Below are positions 18,110 to 27,036 of a stretch of 64,000 nucleotides of DNA, in pieces. Origin of the DNA: Rhizobium sp. BT04 (lineage in GTDB: Bacteria; Pseudomonadota; Alphaproteobacteria; Rhizobiales; Rhizobiaceae). The translations under genes were made by a program, and so were the position numbers. Under the pieces are notes generated by a model, which was not told the DNA's origin, did no database searches, and saw nothing but the letters and a program-made list of their open reading frames with translations. Every line of letters begins with the position of its first letter. Position 1 is the stretch's first letter. The stretch lies in assembly GCF_030053135.1 (NCBI RefSeq), contig NZ_CP125652.1:3404501-3468500 (forward strand), written 5' to 3'.

Positions 18110-18171
18110 CGGCATCCGGATGCTGCGTTTGAGGTCCGGGATGGTCGCTTGCATCAAGGACTTGAAAAGAG
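18110..18171 (+). promoter_or_regulatory. ROSE-type RNA thermometer in the small heat-shock 5' UTR
   Basis: The leader contains a perfect hairpin GCATCCGGATGC (18112-18123) and, next to the start, GGTCGCTT (18143-18150) pairing with AAGGACT (18156-18162). Here GGUC-CUU pairs with AAG-GACU leaving one G bulged. The strand pairing with the ribosome-binding AAGGA carries UCGCU, matching the conserved UYGCU of ROSE elements, which block translation at low temperature and open on heat shock in rhizobial small heat-shock genes. Folding was done by eye. Confidence 0.65.
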
Positions 18172-18597
18172 ATGAGCCGCATTACCCCTTTCGCCAGCCC
18201 GCTGCTTCTGGGCTTCGATGCCATGGAAAAGACGCTGGAGCGCATTTCCAAGGCGAGCGACGGATATCCGCCCTATAATATCGAACGCATCGGCGCTGAC
18301 AGCGGCGCGCCGGAACGTCTGCGCATCACTCTTGCCGTGGCCGGTTTCAGCGAGGAGGAACTCGATGTCTCCATTGAGGAGAACCAGCTTCTGATCCGCG
18401 GCAGGCAGGTGGAGCAGGGTGAGCGCGACTATCTCTATCGCGGCATCGCCGCCCGCCAGTTCCAGCGCACCTTCGTTCTTGCCGATGGCATGCAGGTGCT
18501 CGGAGCCGGTCTGAAGAACGGTCTGCTCTCCGTCGATCTAATTCGTCCGGAGCCCGCTCGCATGGTCAAGAAAATTAACATTTCGGTCTCACAGTAG
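18172..18597 (+). CDS. Small heat-shock protein (Hsp20/IbpA family)
   Basis: 141 residues with an alpha-crystallin domain at about 45-135. N-terminus TPFASPLLLGFDAMEKTLERISKASDGYPPYNIE is the class A rhizobial/IbpA type; domain strands LRITLAVAGFSEEELDVSIEENQLLIRG and AARQFQRTFVLADGMQV follow. The canonical GLKNGLLSVDL ends the domain. An ATP-independent holdase for unfolded proteins. Expression looks doubly heat-controlled: a sigma-32-like promoter at 18078 and a ROSE-like thermometer covering the ribosome-binding site. A DUF1150 gene follows 47 bases later. Confidence 0.93.
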   Translation: MSRITPFASPLLLGFDAMEKTLERISKASDGYPPYNIERIGADSGAPERLRITLAVAGFSEEELDVSIEENQLLIRGRQVEQGERDYLYRGIAARQFQRTFVLADGMQVLGAGLKNGLLSVDLIRPEPARMVKKINISVSQ

Positions 18598-18644
18598 CAC
18601 AACGGTTTGTCGAACCGTTGGTCCCTTCTCCCGGAGGAACAGGA

Positions 18645-18902
18645 ATGTTGATGAAAGAAGCCACGTCTCACTTGACCAAATCCGAGCTTGCCCACATCGG
18701 CAACGGCGAGGTCGCCTATATCAGAAAGATGCGCACCGAAGAGGTCGCCAAGTGTTTTCCAGAGGCGCCGGATATCGATCCGAACGTCGATCTCTGGGCA
18801 CTTTTCGGCGCCGACGGCACGCCGATCCTCTTGACGGACAACCGCTCCAGCACCTTTTTCAAGGCTGCCGAGGACGAACTGAAGACGGTCAGCCTGCACT
18901 GA
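18645..18902 (+). CDS. DUF1150 family protein
   Basis: 85 residues: LTKSELAHIGNGEVAYIRKM, then DLWALFGADGTPILLTDNRSS, matching the alphaproteobacterial DUF1150 family of unknown function. ATG 18645 follows GGAGGAACAGGA, an excellent ribosome-binding site; an earlier in-frame GTG at 18618 lacks one. It habitually follows a small heat-shock gene in alphaproteobacteria, and here the gap (47 bases, with a 7-bp hairpin AACGGTT/AACCGTT) has no terminator, so co-induction by heat is likely. Confidence 0.8.
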   Translation: MLMKEATSHLTKSELAHIGNGEVAYIRKMRTEEVAKCFPEAPDIDPNVDLWALFGADGTPILLTDNRSSTFFKAAEDELKTVSLH

Positions 18903-19012
18903 CCGTCAACGACCGCTCTTGCGTTTCACCGTGATGCCGGTGCGCGGGCCATTTGATCCGATTTCGCCGCGGTTTGCTGGTGTCGCGATATATGCGCGTC
19001 GCCGCTCAGGCT

Positions 19013-19570
19013 TCAGCGTCGATATCCATCCGGCGGGTCGCGAGAGGGAACATAGGTCAACCTGATCACATCCTCGTCGATCCGATCAGTGGTCACAAGG
19101 CGGAGCGGCGCCCGGGGCCTGGCGAAATATGGCTTGCCGTGACCGAGCACGACAGGGTGCAGGTAGATTTGATACTCGTCGATCAAGCCAAGTTCGGTGA
19201 GGCTTTGCGCCAGGTCCGGGCCGGCAACTTCGATCTCCCCGTCGCGTTCGCCCTTCAGCTTGCGGATCGCGCCCTCAAGATCTTCCCCAACAAGCATGGC
19301 GTTGGGACCGACGGACTTCAAAGAGCGCGAGACGACCCATTTCGGCTGGTTCCGCCATGCTGCCGCGAAGGCCTGTCGCTCTGCGTCCCATTCGGGATGA
19401 TCGTCGTCCCAGTAACGCATGACCTCATACATTCGCCGGCCATATACGCTGCCCGCTTGCCGCTCAGCCGCCTCGATGAAGTGGCGGAAGAGCGTCGGGC
19501 TTGGCCCAAACGCCATATGATCGACGTAGCCATCCAGGGACTGGTTCATTCCGAACACGAGCTTAGCCAT
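19013..19570 (-). CDS. Dihydrofolate reductase / RibD C-terminal-like family protein
   Basis: 185 residues: MAKLVFGMNQSLDGYV opens the fold, VYGRRMYEVMRYW, KWVVSRSLKSVGPN and EIEVAGPDLAQSLTELGLIDEYQIYLHPVVLGHGKPYF are typical of the YwjB/YyaP-like DHFR group, which binds NADPH but whose substrates are mostly unknown. ATG 19570 is preceded by AAAGGAAGC; the open frame further up has no such site. It is not part of the trmB or DUF1150 transcripts, and I do not recall it at this locus in other rhizobia, so acquisition is possible. Its upstream region holds a repeated 10-mer. Confidence 0.8.
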   Translation of the reverse strand: MAKLVFGMNQSLDGYVDHMAFGPSPTLFRHFIEAAERQAGSVYGRRMYEVMRYWDDDHPEWDAERQAFAAAWRNQPKWVVSRSLKSVGPNAMLVGEDLEGAIRKLKGERDGEIEVAGPDLAQSLTELGLIDEYQIYLHPVVLGHGKPYFARPRAPLRLVTTDRIDEDVIRLTYVPSRDPPDGYRR

Positions 19571-19620
19571 CTCAGCTTCCTTTCGTGAATGGCACATCCG
19601 CGCGGGTCTAATTGTGTTGT

Positions 19621-19667
19621 GCAATCGGTTACAGCATAGATCGACTGATTTTATATCGCAATCGGTT
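19621..19667. repeat. Direct repeat of GCAATCGGTT upstream of the DHFR-like gene
   Basis: The 10-mer GCAATCGGTT occurs at 19621 and again at 19658, 37 bases apart, in an AT-richer patch 50-100 bases before the DHFR-like start. The spacing is a little over three helical turns, so two regulator half-sites are possible. No regulator gene is adjacent. Confidence 0.4.
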
Positions 19668-19775
19668 TTTGGGGCGTGCGTGAACGCCCCGTGCTCAGGC
19701 TGCCCAATCCTCACTCTCAAGGCGCTGGGGGAGCGCTGGAGACTGCGTCTGCACCGACTTGGCCCCAGGGGGGAC

Positions 19776-20477
19776 TCAGATCTTCCGGAATGTCAGATAG
19801 GCCGAAGAGCGGCCCTCGCGCCGGGCCTTGGCCTCGTAACGCGTGCTCGGCCAGCCCTGATAAGGGGTGAGCCAATCCGCTGCATTGTCGGCCATCCAGT
19901 CGAAGCCGCCATGGTCGCGGCATTTGAGCAGCGTCCAGTTCACATAAGTGTCGATATCGGAGGCGAAGCAGAACAGGCCGCCGGGCTTCAGCACGCGATG
20001 AAAGCGGTCGAGGTTGGTTTTCGAGACGAAGCGGCGCTTCCAGTGTTTCCGCTTCGGCCAGGGGTCGGGATAGAGCAGGTCGATCTGATCGAGTGAAGCG
20101 TCCGGCAACCAGTCGAGCAGCTGCGTCGCGTCGTCATTATAGACGCGGATATTGGAGGCGCCGGTCTCGCCGATGCGCGACAGCAGCTTCTGCATGGAAT
20201 TGACGAAGGGTTCGACACCGATGAAGCCGGTCGACGGCGTTTCCAGCGCGCGGTGAATCAGGTGCTCGCCGCCGCCGAAACCGATCTCCAGCCGCAATCT
20301 CTCGATTGGAACCGGAAAGAGGGAGGTCAGCGGCTCCGGGGGAGCCGCCGAGAGATCGATCAGGAATGCCGGCAGCAGACTGTTCAGCGTCTCGGCCTGC
20401 TGTTCGCGCAGGGCCTTGCCCTTGCGGCGACCGAAAAAGGCTTCGGTCGCCCGGCCGCGGCGTTCCATATCCGTCAT
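19776..20477 (-). CDS. trmB: tRNA (guanine-N7-)-methyltransferase TrmB
   Basis: 233 residues. [19 protein letters not shown] is the SAM-binding motif and [20 protein letters not shown] carries the family signature DPWPKxxHxKRR. Methylates G46 of tRNA. Eight bases downstream of metK, so co-transcribed with the enzyme that makes its methyl donor; metK-trmB adjacency is common in alphaproteobacteria. Confidence 0.95.
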   Translation of the reverse strand: MTDMERRGRATEAFFGRRKGKALREQQAETLNSLLPAFLIDLSAAPPEPLTSLFPVPIERLRLEIGFGGGEHLIHRALETPSTGFIGVEPFVNSMQKLLSRIGETGASNIRVYNDDATQLLDWLPDASLDQIDLLYPDPWPKRKHWKRRFVSKTNLDRFHRVLKPGGLFCFASDIDTYVNWTLLKCRDHGGFDWMADNAADWLTPYQGWPSTRYEAKARREGRSSAYLTFRKI

Positions 20478-20485
20478 GCTTTATC

Positions 20486-21724
<1,239 letters not shown>

Positions 21725-21796
21725 TCCGGGATTCCCCTCAAAGAACAAAAGCTAGCTAGTAGGTACTCAGTTCGAGGCCCGATGACAAGCGCAGAA

Positions 21797-21835
21797 GGAC
21801 ATAAATATATCTTTATATCCGCGGCAAAGTGACAA
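21797..21835 (-). promoter_or_regulatory. metK promoter with an overlapping palindromic operator
   Basis: On the minus strand TTGTCA (21835-21830), 17 bases, then AGATAT forms a sigma-70-like promoter. Overlapping its minus-10 is the near-perfect palindrome GGATATAAA-GATATA-TTTATGTCC (21820-21797; arms match 8 of 9). A repressor bound here would block transcription. The form recalls sites of ArsR-family regulators of SAM metabolism (SahR/SamR), but that is from memory and not verified. Confidence 0.5.
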
Positions 21836-21842
21836 ATTTTGC

Positions 21843-21890
21843 CCTAAAAACGCAGAAAAGGCGGCCTTTCGACCGCCTTTCGATTTCTGC
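21843..21890 (-). terminator. Terminator of praR
   Basis: On the minus strand GCAGAAA...AAAGGCGG pairs with CCGCCTTTTCTGC, followed by GTTTTTA. A strong intrinsic terminator directly after praR that isolates metK from it. Confidence 0.85.
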
Positions 21891-21901
21891 GAGGGGGTGG
21901 C

Positions 21902-22321
21902 TCAGTCGGCGTCGGCCTCAGCGGCCAGCGCCTTCACCAGCTCCACGACCTTGCGGCGAACCTTGGGATCGGAAATCTTGACGAAGGCGCGGTTGAGCTG
22001 CAGGCCTTCCGAGGAGGAGAGGAAATCGACGACGTAATTCGAGCTGGAGGCTTCGGCCATGCCGCCGACGGAGCCGGTATGTTCGCCGGGCGCGTCCTCG
22101 AAGAAAAAGGAAACCGGAACATTGAGGATGTTCGAGATATTCTGCAGGCGGCTTGCGCCGACGCGGTTGGTGCCCTTTTCGTATTTCTGAATCTGCTGGA
22201 AGGTGATGCCGAGGCTTTCACCGAGTTTCTCCTGGCTCATGCCAAGCATTGTTCGGCGAAGGCGAATACGGCTGCCAACGTGGATGTCGATCGGGTTAGG
22301 CTTCTTTTTATTTTCAATCAT
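21902..22321 (-). CDS. praR: XRE-family transcriptional repressor PraR/PhrR type
   Basis: 139 residues with a Cro/C1 helix-turn-helix at about 17-70: RIRLRRTMLGMSQEKLGESLGITFQQIQKYEKGTNRVGASRLQNIS. The C-terminal tail is the rhizobial one. In R. leguminosarum the PraR repressor controls biofilm/attachment genes and the quorum-sensing regulators rhiR and raiR, and is relieved by the anti-repressor CinS; the assignment rests on sequence type and on its place beside metK and lnt. It lies 150 bases after lnt and has its own terminator. Relatives are PhrR of Sinorhizobium and PraR of Azorhizobium. Confidence 0.8.
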   Translation of the reverse strand: MIENKKKPNPIDIHVGSRIRLRRTMLGMSQEKLGESLGITFQQIQKYEKGTNRVGASRLQNISNILNVPVSFFFEDAPGEHTGSVGGMAEASSSNYVVDFLSSSEGLQLNRAFVKISDPKVRRKVVELVKALAAEADAD

Positions 22322-22471
22322 GGTCGTGCCCTAGCTAAGAATTTCAATCTGTTTCTAACCGGCATGCCCCTGATCCATCCCAAACGCCACGTTGCAAGCG
22401 GTGAGAATCCCCCTGTCAACAAACGCTCAGAACGCCGATTGTCATCACTATGCAATTTTAGGGGTTTTTGG

Positions 22472-24076
22472 TCAATTCAACCCGGAAATAAAACCTCTAC
22501 GAGAAATTAGCGCAATCAAAATGAGCAGCGCCTCGGTCAACCAGAAGTATGTTTGCCGGGGGATTGTCGTTCCAAGCTCTCCGCCAAACCTATCGACAGT
22601 TGCATCGATGAAACCGGTTTCCTGAAGATCGAGGCCTGCGACAATTTCCCCATGCGCATTCACCAGCGCCGAAATACCGCTATTGGCGTCGCGAATCAGC
22701 GGCAGCCCGGTTTCGACAGCCCGGACCCGCGCCTGCTGGAAGTGCTGATAGGGTCCGGGCGTCGCCCCGAACCAGGCATCATTGGTGATATTGAGGATCG
22801 CATTGGCGTCTTTAATGCCGCCGGTCATCTCGTCGGGGAAGATGATCTCGTAGCAGATCAGCGGATAGAGGTTGAGCCCGCCGGGCAGCGCCAGCAGGTG
22901 CCGGCTTGCCGCCGCCGAAAACCCGCCCGGCATCTCGACGACGTTCTGGATACCGAATTCGTTGAGCACGTCCTCGAAGGGCAGGTATTCGCCGAAAGGC
23001 ACCAGATGCACCTTGTCGGAGGCAGCGATGATCTGACCGCGGCCGTCGATCACATAGATGGAATTGTAGTAGCGCACAGGCGTGCCGGGTCCCATCTCCT
23101 CGGCGCGCACGGCGCCGGCGATCAGGATCTGGTTGTCGTCGAGCGTATCGGCGATCCGCGTCAGCGCATCCTGATTGTCGGTCAGGATGAAGGGGATCGA
23201 GGTTTCCGGCCAGACGATGATATCGGGCTTGCGTCCGCCATTCCTGGGCGATTCGGCCGACAGCTTCAGATGCGTCTCGAAGATCGCATTGCGGTCCGCG
23301 TCGTTGTCCATCTTCGCCGCCTGGTCGATATCAGGCTGCACCAGCCGCACCACCGGCCGCTTGTCCTCGGGCAAGGCTTCCGGCCGCGGCGCGAGGTAGA
23401 GGGCATATGCGCCATAACCGAGATGGGCGGCAAACAGCGCCACGGCGAGCGCGATGCCCACCCGCGCACCTTGCCGCGTGCCGGCAAGGGCAGGCGCAGA
23501 AAAGATGAAGACGGCAAGTGTCGTCACCCCCATCGCCCCGATCACATGCGCCGACTGCATCATCAGCGGAACGGGCATCATGCCGTAGCCGATGGCGTTC
23601 CAGGGAAAGCCGGTCAGGATGACGCTGCGCAGCCATTCCATCAGCCCGAAGCCGGCTGCAAGTGCGGCGATCCGCCCCATGCCGTCGGACCAGAAGATCC
23701 GCGCGAGAGCGGCCGCCAGCCCGTAGAAAATCGCCAGACAGGCCGGCAGCCCGAGAATGGCTAAGGGCAGCGCCCAGGCGAATTCCTCCTGATCGACGAG
23801 CAGCGCATGGCCGAGCCACCAGAGGCCGGCGACGAAATAGCCGAAGCCGAACAGCCAGCCGGTGGTAAATGCCGGCCACAGCCTGCCGATCAGGCCGCTT
23901 TCAGGCGAAGCCGCCGCCCCGTCGATCAGCCAGACGAGCAGCGTGAAGGAAAGAAACATTGCCGCGAAAAAGCCGAAGGGCGGCAGCGCCAACACGGCGA
24001 AGGCCCCGGCGGCGACGGCCAGCAGCGACCGTTTGAACCCCCAGACGAGGATAACCCTGTCCGCAAGCCGCTCCAT
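22472..24076 (-). CDS. lnt: Apolipoprotein N-acyltransferase
   Basis: 534 residues: six to seven N-terminal membrane segments, then a nitrilase-like periplasmic domain with the catalytic triad visible as Glu (VWPETSIPF), Lys (SDKVHLVPFGEYLPFE) and Cys (LICYEIIFPDE), and a C-terminal membrane anchor. Adds the third acyl chain to lipoproteins in the inner membrane. ATG 24076 has GGGAG five bases before it; the in-frame codons upstream have none. Functionally linked to lspA at 49495. It follows corC after a 230-base gap filled with rhizobial repeats. Confidence 0.95.
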   Translation of the reverse strand: MERLADRVILVWGFKRSLLAVAAGAFAVLALPPFGFFAAMFLSFTLLVWLIDGAAASPESGLIGRLWPAFTTGWLFGFGYFVAGLWWLGHALLVDQEEFAWALPLAILGLPACLAIFYGLAAALARIFWSDGMGRIAALAAGFGLMEWLRSVILTGFPWNAIGYGMMPVPLMMQSAHVIGAMGVTTLAVFIFSAPALAGTRQGARVGIALAVALFAAHLGYGAYALYLAPRPEALPEDKRPVVRLVQPDIDQAAKMDNDADRNAIFETHLKLSAESPRNGGRKPDIIVWPETSIPFILTDNQDALTRIADTLDDNQILIAGAVRAEEMGPGTPVRYYNSIYVIDGRGQIIAASDKVHLVPFGEYLPFEDVLNEFGIQNVVEMPGGFSAAASRHLLALPGGLNLYPLICYEIIFPDEMTGGIKDANAILNITNDAWFGATPGPYQHFQQARVRAVETGLPLIRDANSGISALVNAHGEIVAGLDLQETGFIDATVDRFGGELGTTIPRQTYFWLTEALLILIALISRRGFISGLN

Positions 24077-24144
24077 GCACACTCCCATCAAACCGCGAAT
24101 CAACCCGTTCGCAGTCTTTCAAAAAAGCGGCGCTTTGTCCTGTT

Positions 24145-24246
24145 GCCGCATCGGCCCGCAAATCGGAATCGATTTCGGAAAGCACGATGCGTAATTTCCA
24201 AGTGTTACAGCGCCCTTTGCGCGTCCAAAGACGCGCGGCGCTGTAA
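24145..24246. repeat. Rhizobial composite intergenic repeat, family B, best copy
   Basis: Two hairpins in series: an imperfect ATCGGAATCGATTTCGGAAA block (24161-24180) and a strong one, TTACAGCGCC...GGCGCTGTAA (24204-24246) with inner GCGCGTC/GACGCGC. The second is shared with 51998 and 16135. Directly followed by a family A copy, giving a mosaic. Confidence 0.7.
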
Positions 24247-24247
24247 T

Positions 24248-24295
24248 GCATGCCATCCGGACCTGTGCGGCGGTTCCGGGAGAACGACATGCATG
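24248..24295. repeat. Rhizobial palindromic repeat, family A, copy 3
   Basis: GCATGCCATCCGGACCTGTG then GCGGCGGTTCCGGGAGAACG and closing ACATGC. Diverged, but with the same termini (GCATG...CATGC) and core order as the other A copies. Confidence 0.5.
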
Positions 24296-24308
24296 AAACC
24301 AAACAACT

Positions 24309-25454
24309 TTAGTTGGCGGTCGATTCCGCCGGCCGGTCGTCGCCGGCGTCGGAGCCGGGAGCGATGTCGCCATCCGCCTTGGCGCGGCGGCGCATCGCAT
24401 GGCGCTTGCGGGTGATGCGCAGCCGCTTGATGCGGCGCGGGTCGGCGTCGAGAATGTGGAATTCGAAGCCGGGCAGCGCCTGGACGACCTCGCCGCGCAC
24501 CGGGATGCGGCCGAGTGCGGAGAAGATCAGGCCGCCCAGCGTATCGACCTCGTCGACTTGCTCGCTGATGTCGAAATCCGGTCCGATCGCTTGGGCGATC
24601 TCTTCCAGCTCGACGCGGGCGTCGGCGACGAACATATCCTCGGCGACACGCTTGAACATCACCTCTTCGTCGTCATGTTCGTCGTCGATGTCGCCGACCA
24701 CCATTTCGACGATGTCCTCATGCGAGGCGAGCCCGTCGGTGCCGCCATATTCGTCGATGACAAGCGCCATCTGCGTGCGGTTCACCTGCATGCGGCGCAA
24801 AAGGTCGGAGGCCAGCATCGACGGCGGCACGAACAGGATCTTGCGGATGATGCCGGCCTCGGCCAGGGTCTTCTGCAGGTCGACACGGGCGAGATCGAAA
24901 TTCGGCTTGGCCGACCGCGTCGGCTTCTGGATGTTCTCGGGCGCCACCTCGATCGCCGGCAGGGCGGCAGTCGGTTTCGCCGGGCCGCGGCGCTTGTTGC
25001 GCGCCTGCTTGGCGACATAGGAGAGCAGATCGCGGATATGCACCATGCCGCGCGGATCGTCGAGGGTATCGGCATAGACGGGCATGCGCGAGCGGCCGGA
25101 TTCCTCGAAGAGGATCATCAACTCGCCGATGGTGATGTTCTGGTCGACCGCCTCGATATCGGCGCGCGGCACCATCACGTCGGCGACGCGCACCTCGCGA
25201 AAGCGCAGGATGTTGTTGAGCATCGCCCGTTCGTCAGGCGAAAAGGCGTCGTCGCCGGCCGCATCGGTCATCAGCGCGTCGGCAAGATCCTCGCGCAGCC
25301 GTGAGCCCTGCTGCGGGCGAAGGATGCGCGCGGCGCGCGACCAGAAGGATTGGGATCGGCCGGATGGCCGACTACTACTGCCCGCCTCGTCCGAAGAGGA
25401 GGATGGCTCGGAGTCCTTGGCGTCTGCCGCCGGCTTCGTCGTAAAGTCGCTCAT
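24309..25454 (-). CDS. CorC/HlyC-family CBS-domain protein
   Basis: 381 residues: a charged, Ser-rich N-terminus, a CBS pair (about 90-260; [20 protein letters not shown] and [20 protein letters not shown], then [21 protein letters not shown]) and a C-terminal CorC_HlyC domain ([29 protein letters not shown]). No DUF21 membrane part, so it is the soluble CorC-type linked to magnesium/cobalt efflux or lipoprotein processing. The CBS pair is split by a basic/proline-rich insert of about 45 residues ([13 protein letters not shown]). Overlaps ybeY by ATGA. phoH-ybeY-corC-lnt is a classic bacterial operon. Confidence 0.9.
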   Translation of the reverse strand: MSDFTTKPAADAKDSEPSSSSDEAGSSSRPSGRSQSFWSRAARILRPQQGSRLREDLADALMTDAAGDDAFSPDERAMLNNILRFREVRVADVMVPRADIEAVDQNITIGELMILFEESGRSRMPVYADTLDDPRGMVHIRDLLSYVAKQARNKRRGPAKPTAALPAIEVAPENIQKPTRSAKPNFDLARVDLQKTLAEAGIIRKILFVPPSMLASDLLRRMQVNRTQMALVIDEYGGTDGLASHEDIVEMVVGDIDDEHDDEEVMFKRVAEDMFVADARVELEEIAQAIGPDFDISEQVDEVDTLGGLIFSALGRIPVRGEVVQALPGFEFHILDADPRRIKRLRITRKRHAMRRRAKADGDIAPGSDAGDDRPAESTAN

Positions 25455-25966
25455 GGTTCCATTTTAAGGTCTTGACCCTCGTAGGGATCAGATAGGCCGA
25501 GCTGCGCCAAAATGCGAGTCTCCAGCCCCTCCATAATTTCGGCTTCGGCATTATTCATATGGTCGTAGCCGAGAAGATGCAAGAAACCGTGCACCAGAAG
25601 ATGGGTCAGGTGGTCGTCGAAACTCTTTTCAAACTCCTGCGCTTCCCGCTCCACCGTCTCCCGGGCGATGATGATGTCGCCGAGCATCGGACCGGGCATT
25701 TTGCCGGGCTGGACCGGAAAGGCAGGAAAGGAGAGCACGTTGGTCGCCTTGTCCTTGCCGCGCCATTCGGCGTTGATGTCCTGGATCGAGGCGTCGTCGG
25801 TGAAGACCAGCGAAACCTCGGGAGGCATCGTCGGGAAGGGCTGCTTCTCGCTGTCTCTGACATAGACCACTGCGGCGCCGAGCACACGTTCGCAAAAGGA
25901 CAGCAGCGTCTCCTCGCCCGGCCAGCCGATGTCTTCGACGCTGATCTGGATGTCGAGTTCGGCCAT
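25451..25966 (-). CDS. ybeY: Endoribonuclease YbeY
   Basis: 171 residues. The zinc site is intact in [11 protein letters not shown] (the H-x3-H-x5-H pattern), preceded by the conserved [14 protein letters not shown] and GDIIIARE. Acts in 16S rRNA 3' maturation and ribosome quality control; the S. meliloti ortholog (SMc01113) is the founding rhizobial case. Its start shares one base with the phoH stop (TGATG) and its stop overlaps the corC start, so all three are translationally coupled. Confidence 0.96.
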   Translation of the reverse strand: MAELDIQISVEDIGWPGEETLLSFCERVLGAAVVYVRDSEKQPFPTMPPEVSLVFTDDASIQDINAEWRGKDKATNVLSFPAFPVQPGKMPGPMLGDIIIARETVEREAQEFEKSFDDHLTHLLVHGFLHLLGYDHMNNAEAEIMEGLETRILAQLGLSDPYEGQDLKMEP

Positions 25967-27018
25967 CAGTCCTGCCGGCTGACTTCGGCTTCGACGGCAT
26001 AGGTGGAATCATAGGCCCTGACGATGCGCCCGACCAGCGGATGGCGCACGACGTCGGTATCCTTGAAGCGCACGATCGAGATGCCCTCGACGCCGTTCAG
26101 AAGCTGCAGCGCCTCGACGAGGCCGGATTTGACGCCGCGCGGCAGGTCGATCTGACTCGGGTCGCCGGTGACGATCATGCGGGCATTTTCGCCGAGACGC
26201 GTCAGGAACATCTTCATCTGCATCGATGTCGTGTTTTGGGCTTCGTCGAGGATGATGGCGGCATTGGCCAGCGTGCGGCCGCGCATGAAGGCGAGCGGCG
26301 CGATTTCGATGACGCCGGCGGTGATCGCCCGATCGACCTTGTCGGCGGGGATCATGTCGTAGAGCGCATCATAAAGCGGGCGAAGATAGGGATCGACCTT
26401 TTCCTTCATGTCGCCGGGCAAGAAGCCGAGGCGCTCGCCGGCTTCGACCGCCGGGCGTGACAGGATGATCTTTTCGACCGCGCCGCGCTCCAGCAACTGG
26501 GCGGCATGGGCGACGGCGAGATAGGTCTTGCCGGTGCCGGCCGGGCCGACGCCGAAGACCAGCTCGGCACGCTCAAGCGCCCGGATATAGGCATCCTGGG
26601 TGGGCGTGCGGGCGATGATCGTCTTCTTGCGGGTGGAAACCTGTGCCATCGTCAGCTTAGCCTTGCGCTCCATGGTGGGCAGGCTGAGCTGATCGTCGGC
26701 GGCGACCGCCATGCGGATTGCGCCCTCAACGTCGGATCGTTCCACGCTGCCGCCTTTCTGAAGCTTTTCATAGAGATAGTCGAGCGTGCGCCGCGCCTGG
26801 TTCGTGGTCACGACATCGCCTGTGATGACGACCGAATTGCCGCGCGCCCGCGCATCGATGTTGAGCCGTTCCTCGAGCAGCTTGAGGTTCTGGTCGAATT
26901 GACCGAAGAGCTCGCTGGCGAAGCGATTGTTCTCGAACGTCAGGACGAAGTGATTGGTATCGCTCGGCGTGCGGGGGGGATGGCGCGGTGAAGAAGAAAC
27001 CAATTCTTGTCCGTTCAA
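25966..27018 (-). CDS. phoH: PhoH-family ATPase (PhoL type)
   Basis: 350 residues. Walker A GPAGTGKT at residues 158-165 and Walker [11 protein letters not shown], followed by [28 protein letters not shown], which is the PhoH signature. The N-terminal 110 residues resemble a KH/ribosome-associated region. A cytoplasmic ATPase encoded next to ybeY almost everywhere, pointing to RNA/ribosome metabolism. ATG 27018 lies 19 bases after the miaB stop. Confidence 0.94.
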   Translation of the reverse strand: MNGQELVSSSPRHPPRTPSDTNHFVLTFENNRFASELFGQFDQNLKLLEERLNIDARARGNSVVITGDVVTTNQARRTLDYLYEKLQKGGSVERSDVEGAIRMAVAADDQLSLPTMERKAKLTMAQVSTRKKTIIARTPTQDAYIRALERAELVFGVGPAGTGKTYLAVAHAAQLLERGAVEKIILSRPAVEAGERLGFLPGDMKEKVDPYLRPLYDALYDMIPADKVDRAITAGVIEIAPLAFMRGRTLANAAIILDEAQNTTSMQMKMFLTRLGENARMIVTGDPSQIDLPRGVKSGLVEALQLLNGVEGISIVRFKDTDVVRHPLVGRIVRAYDSTYAVEAEVSRQD

Positions 27019-27036
27019 GCGGTCGGGCTCCTTGGG

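Noticed and set aside
21725..21900. SAM-II or SAM/SAH riboswitch before metK
   Set aside because: I looked for the conserved pseudoknot blocks and did not find them; the structure present is the praR terminator plus a DNA palindrome.
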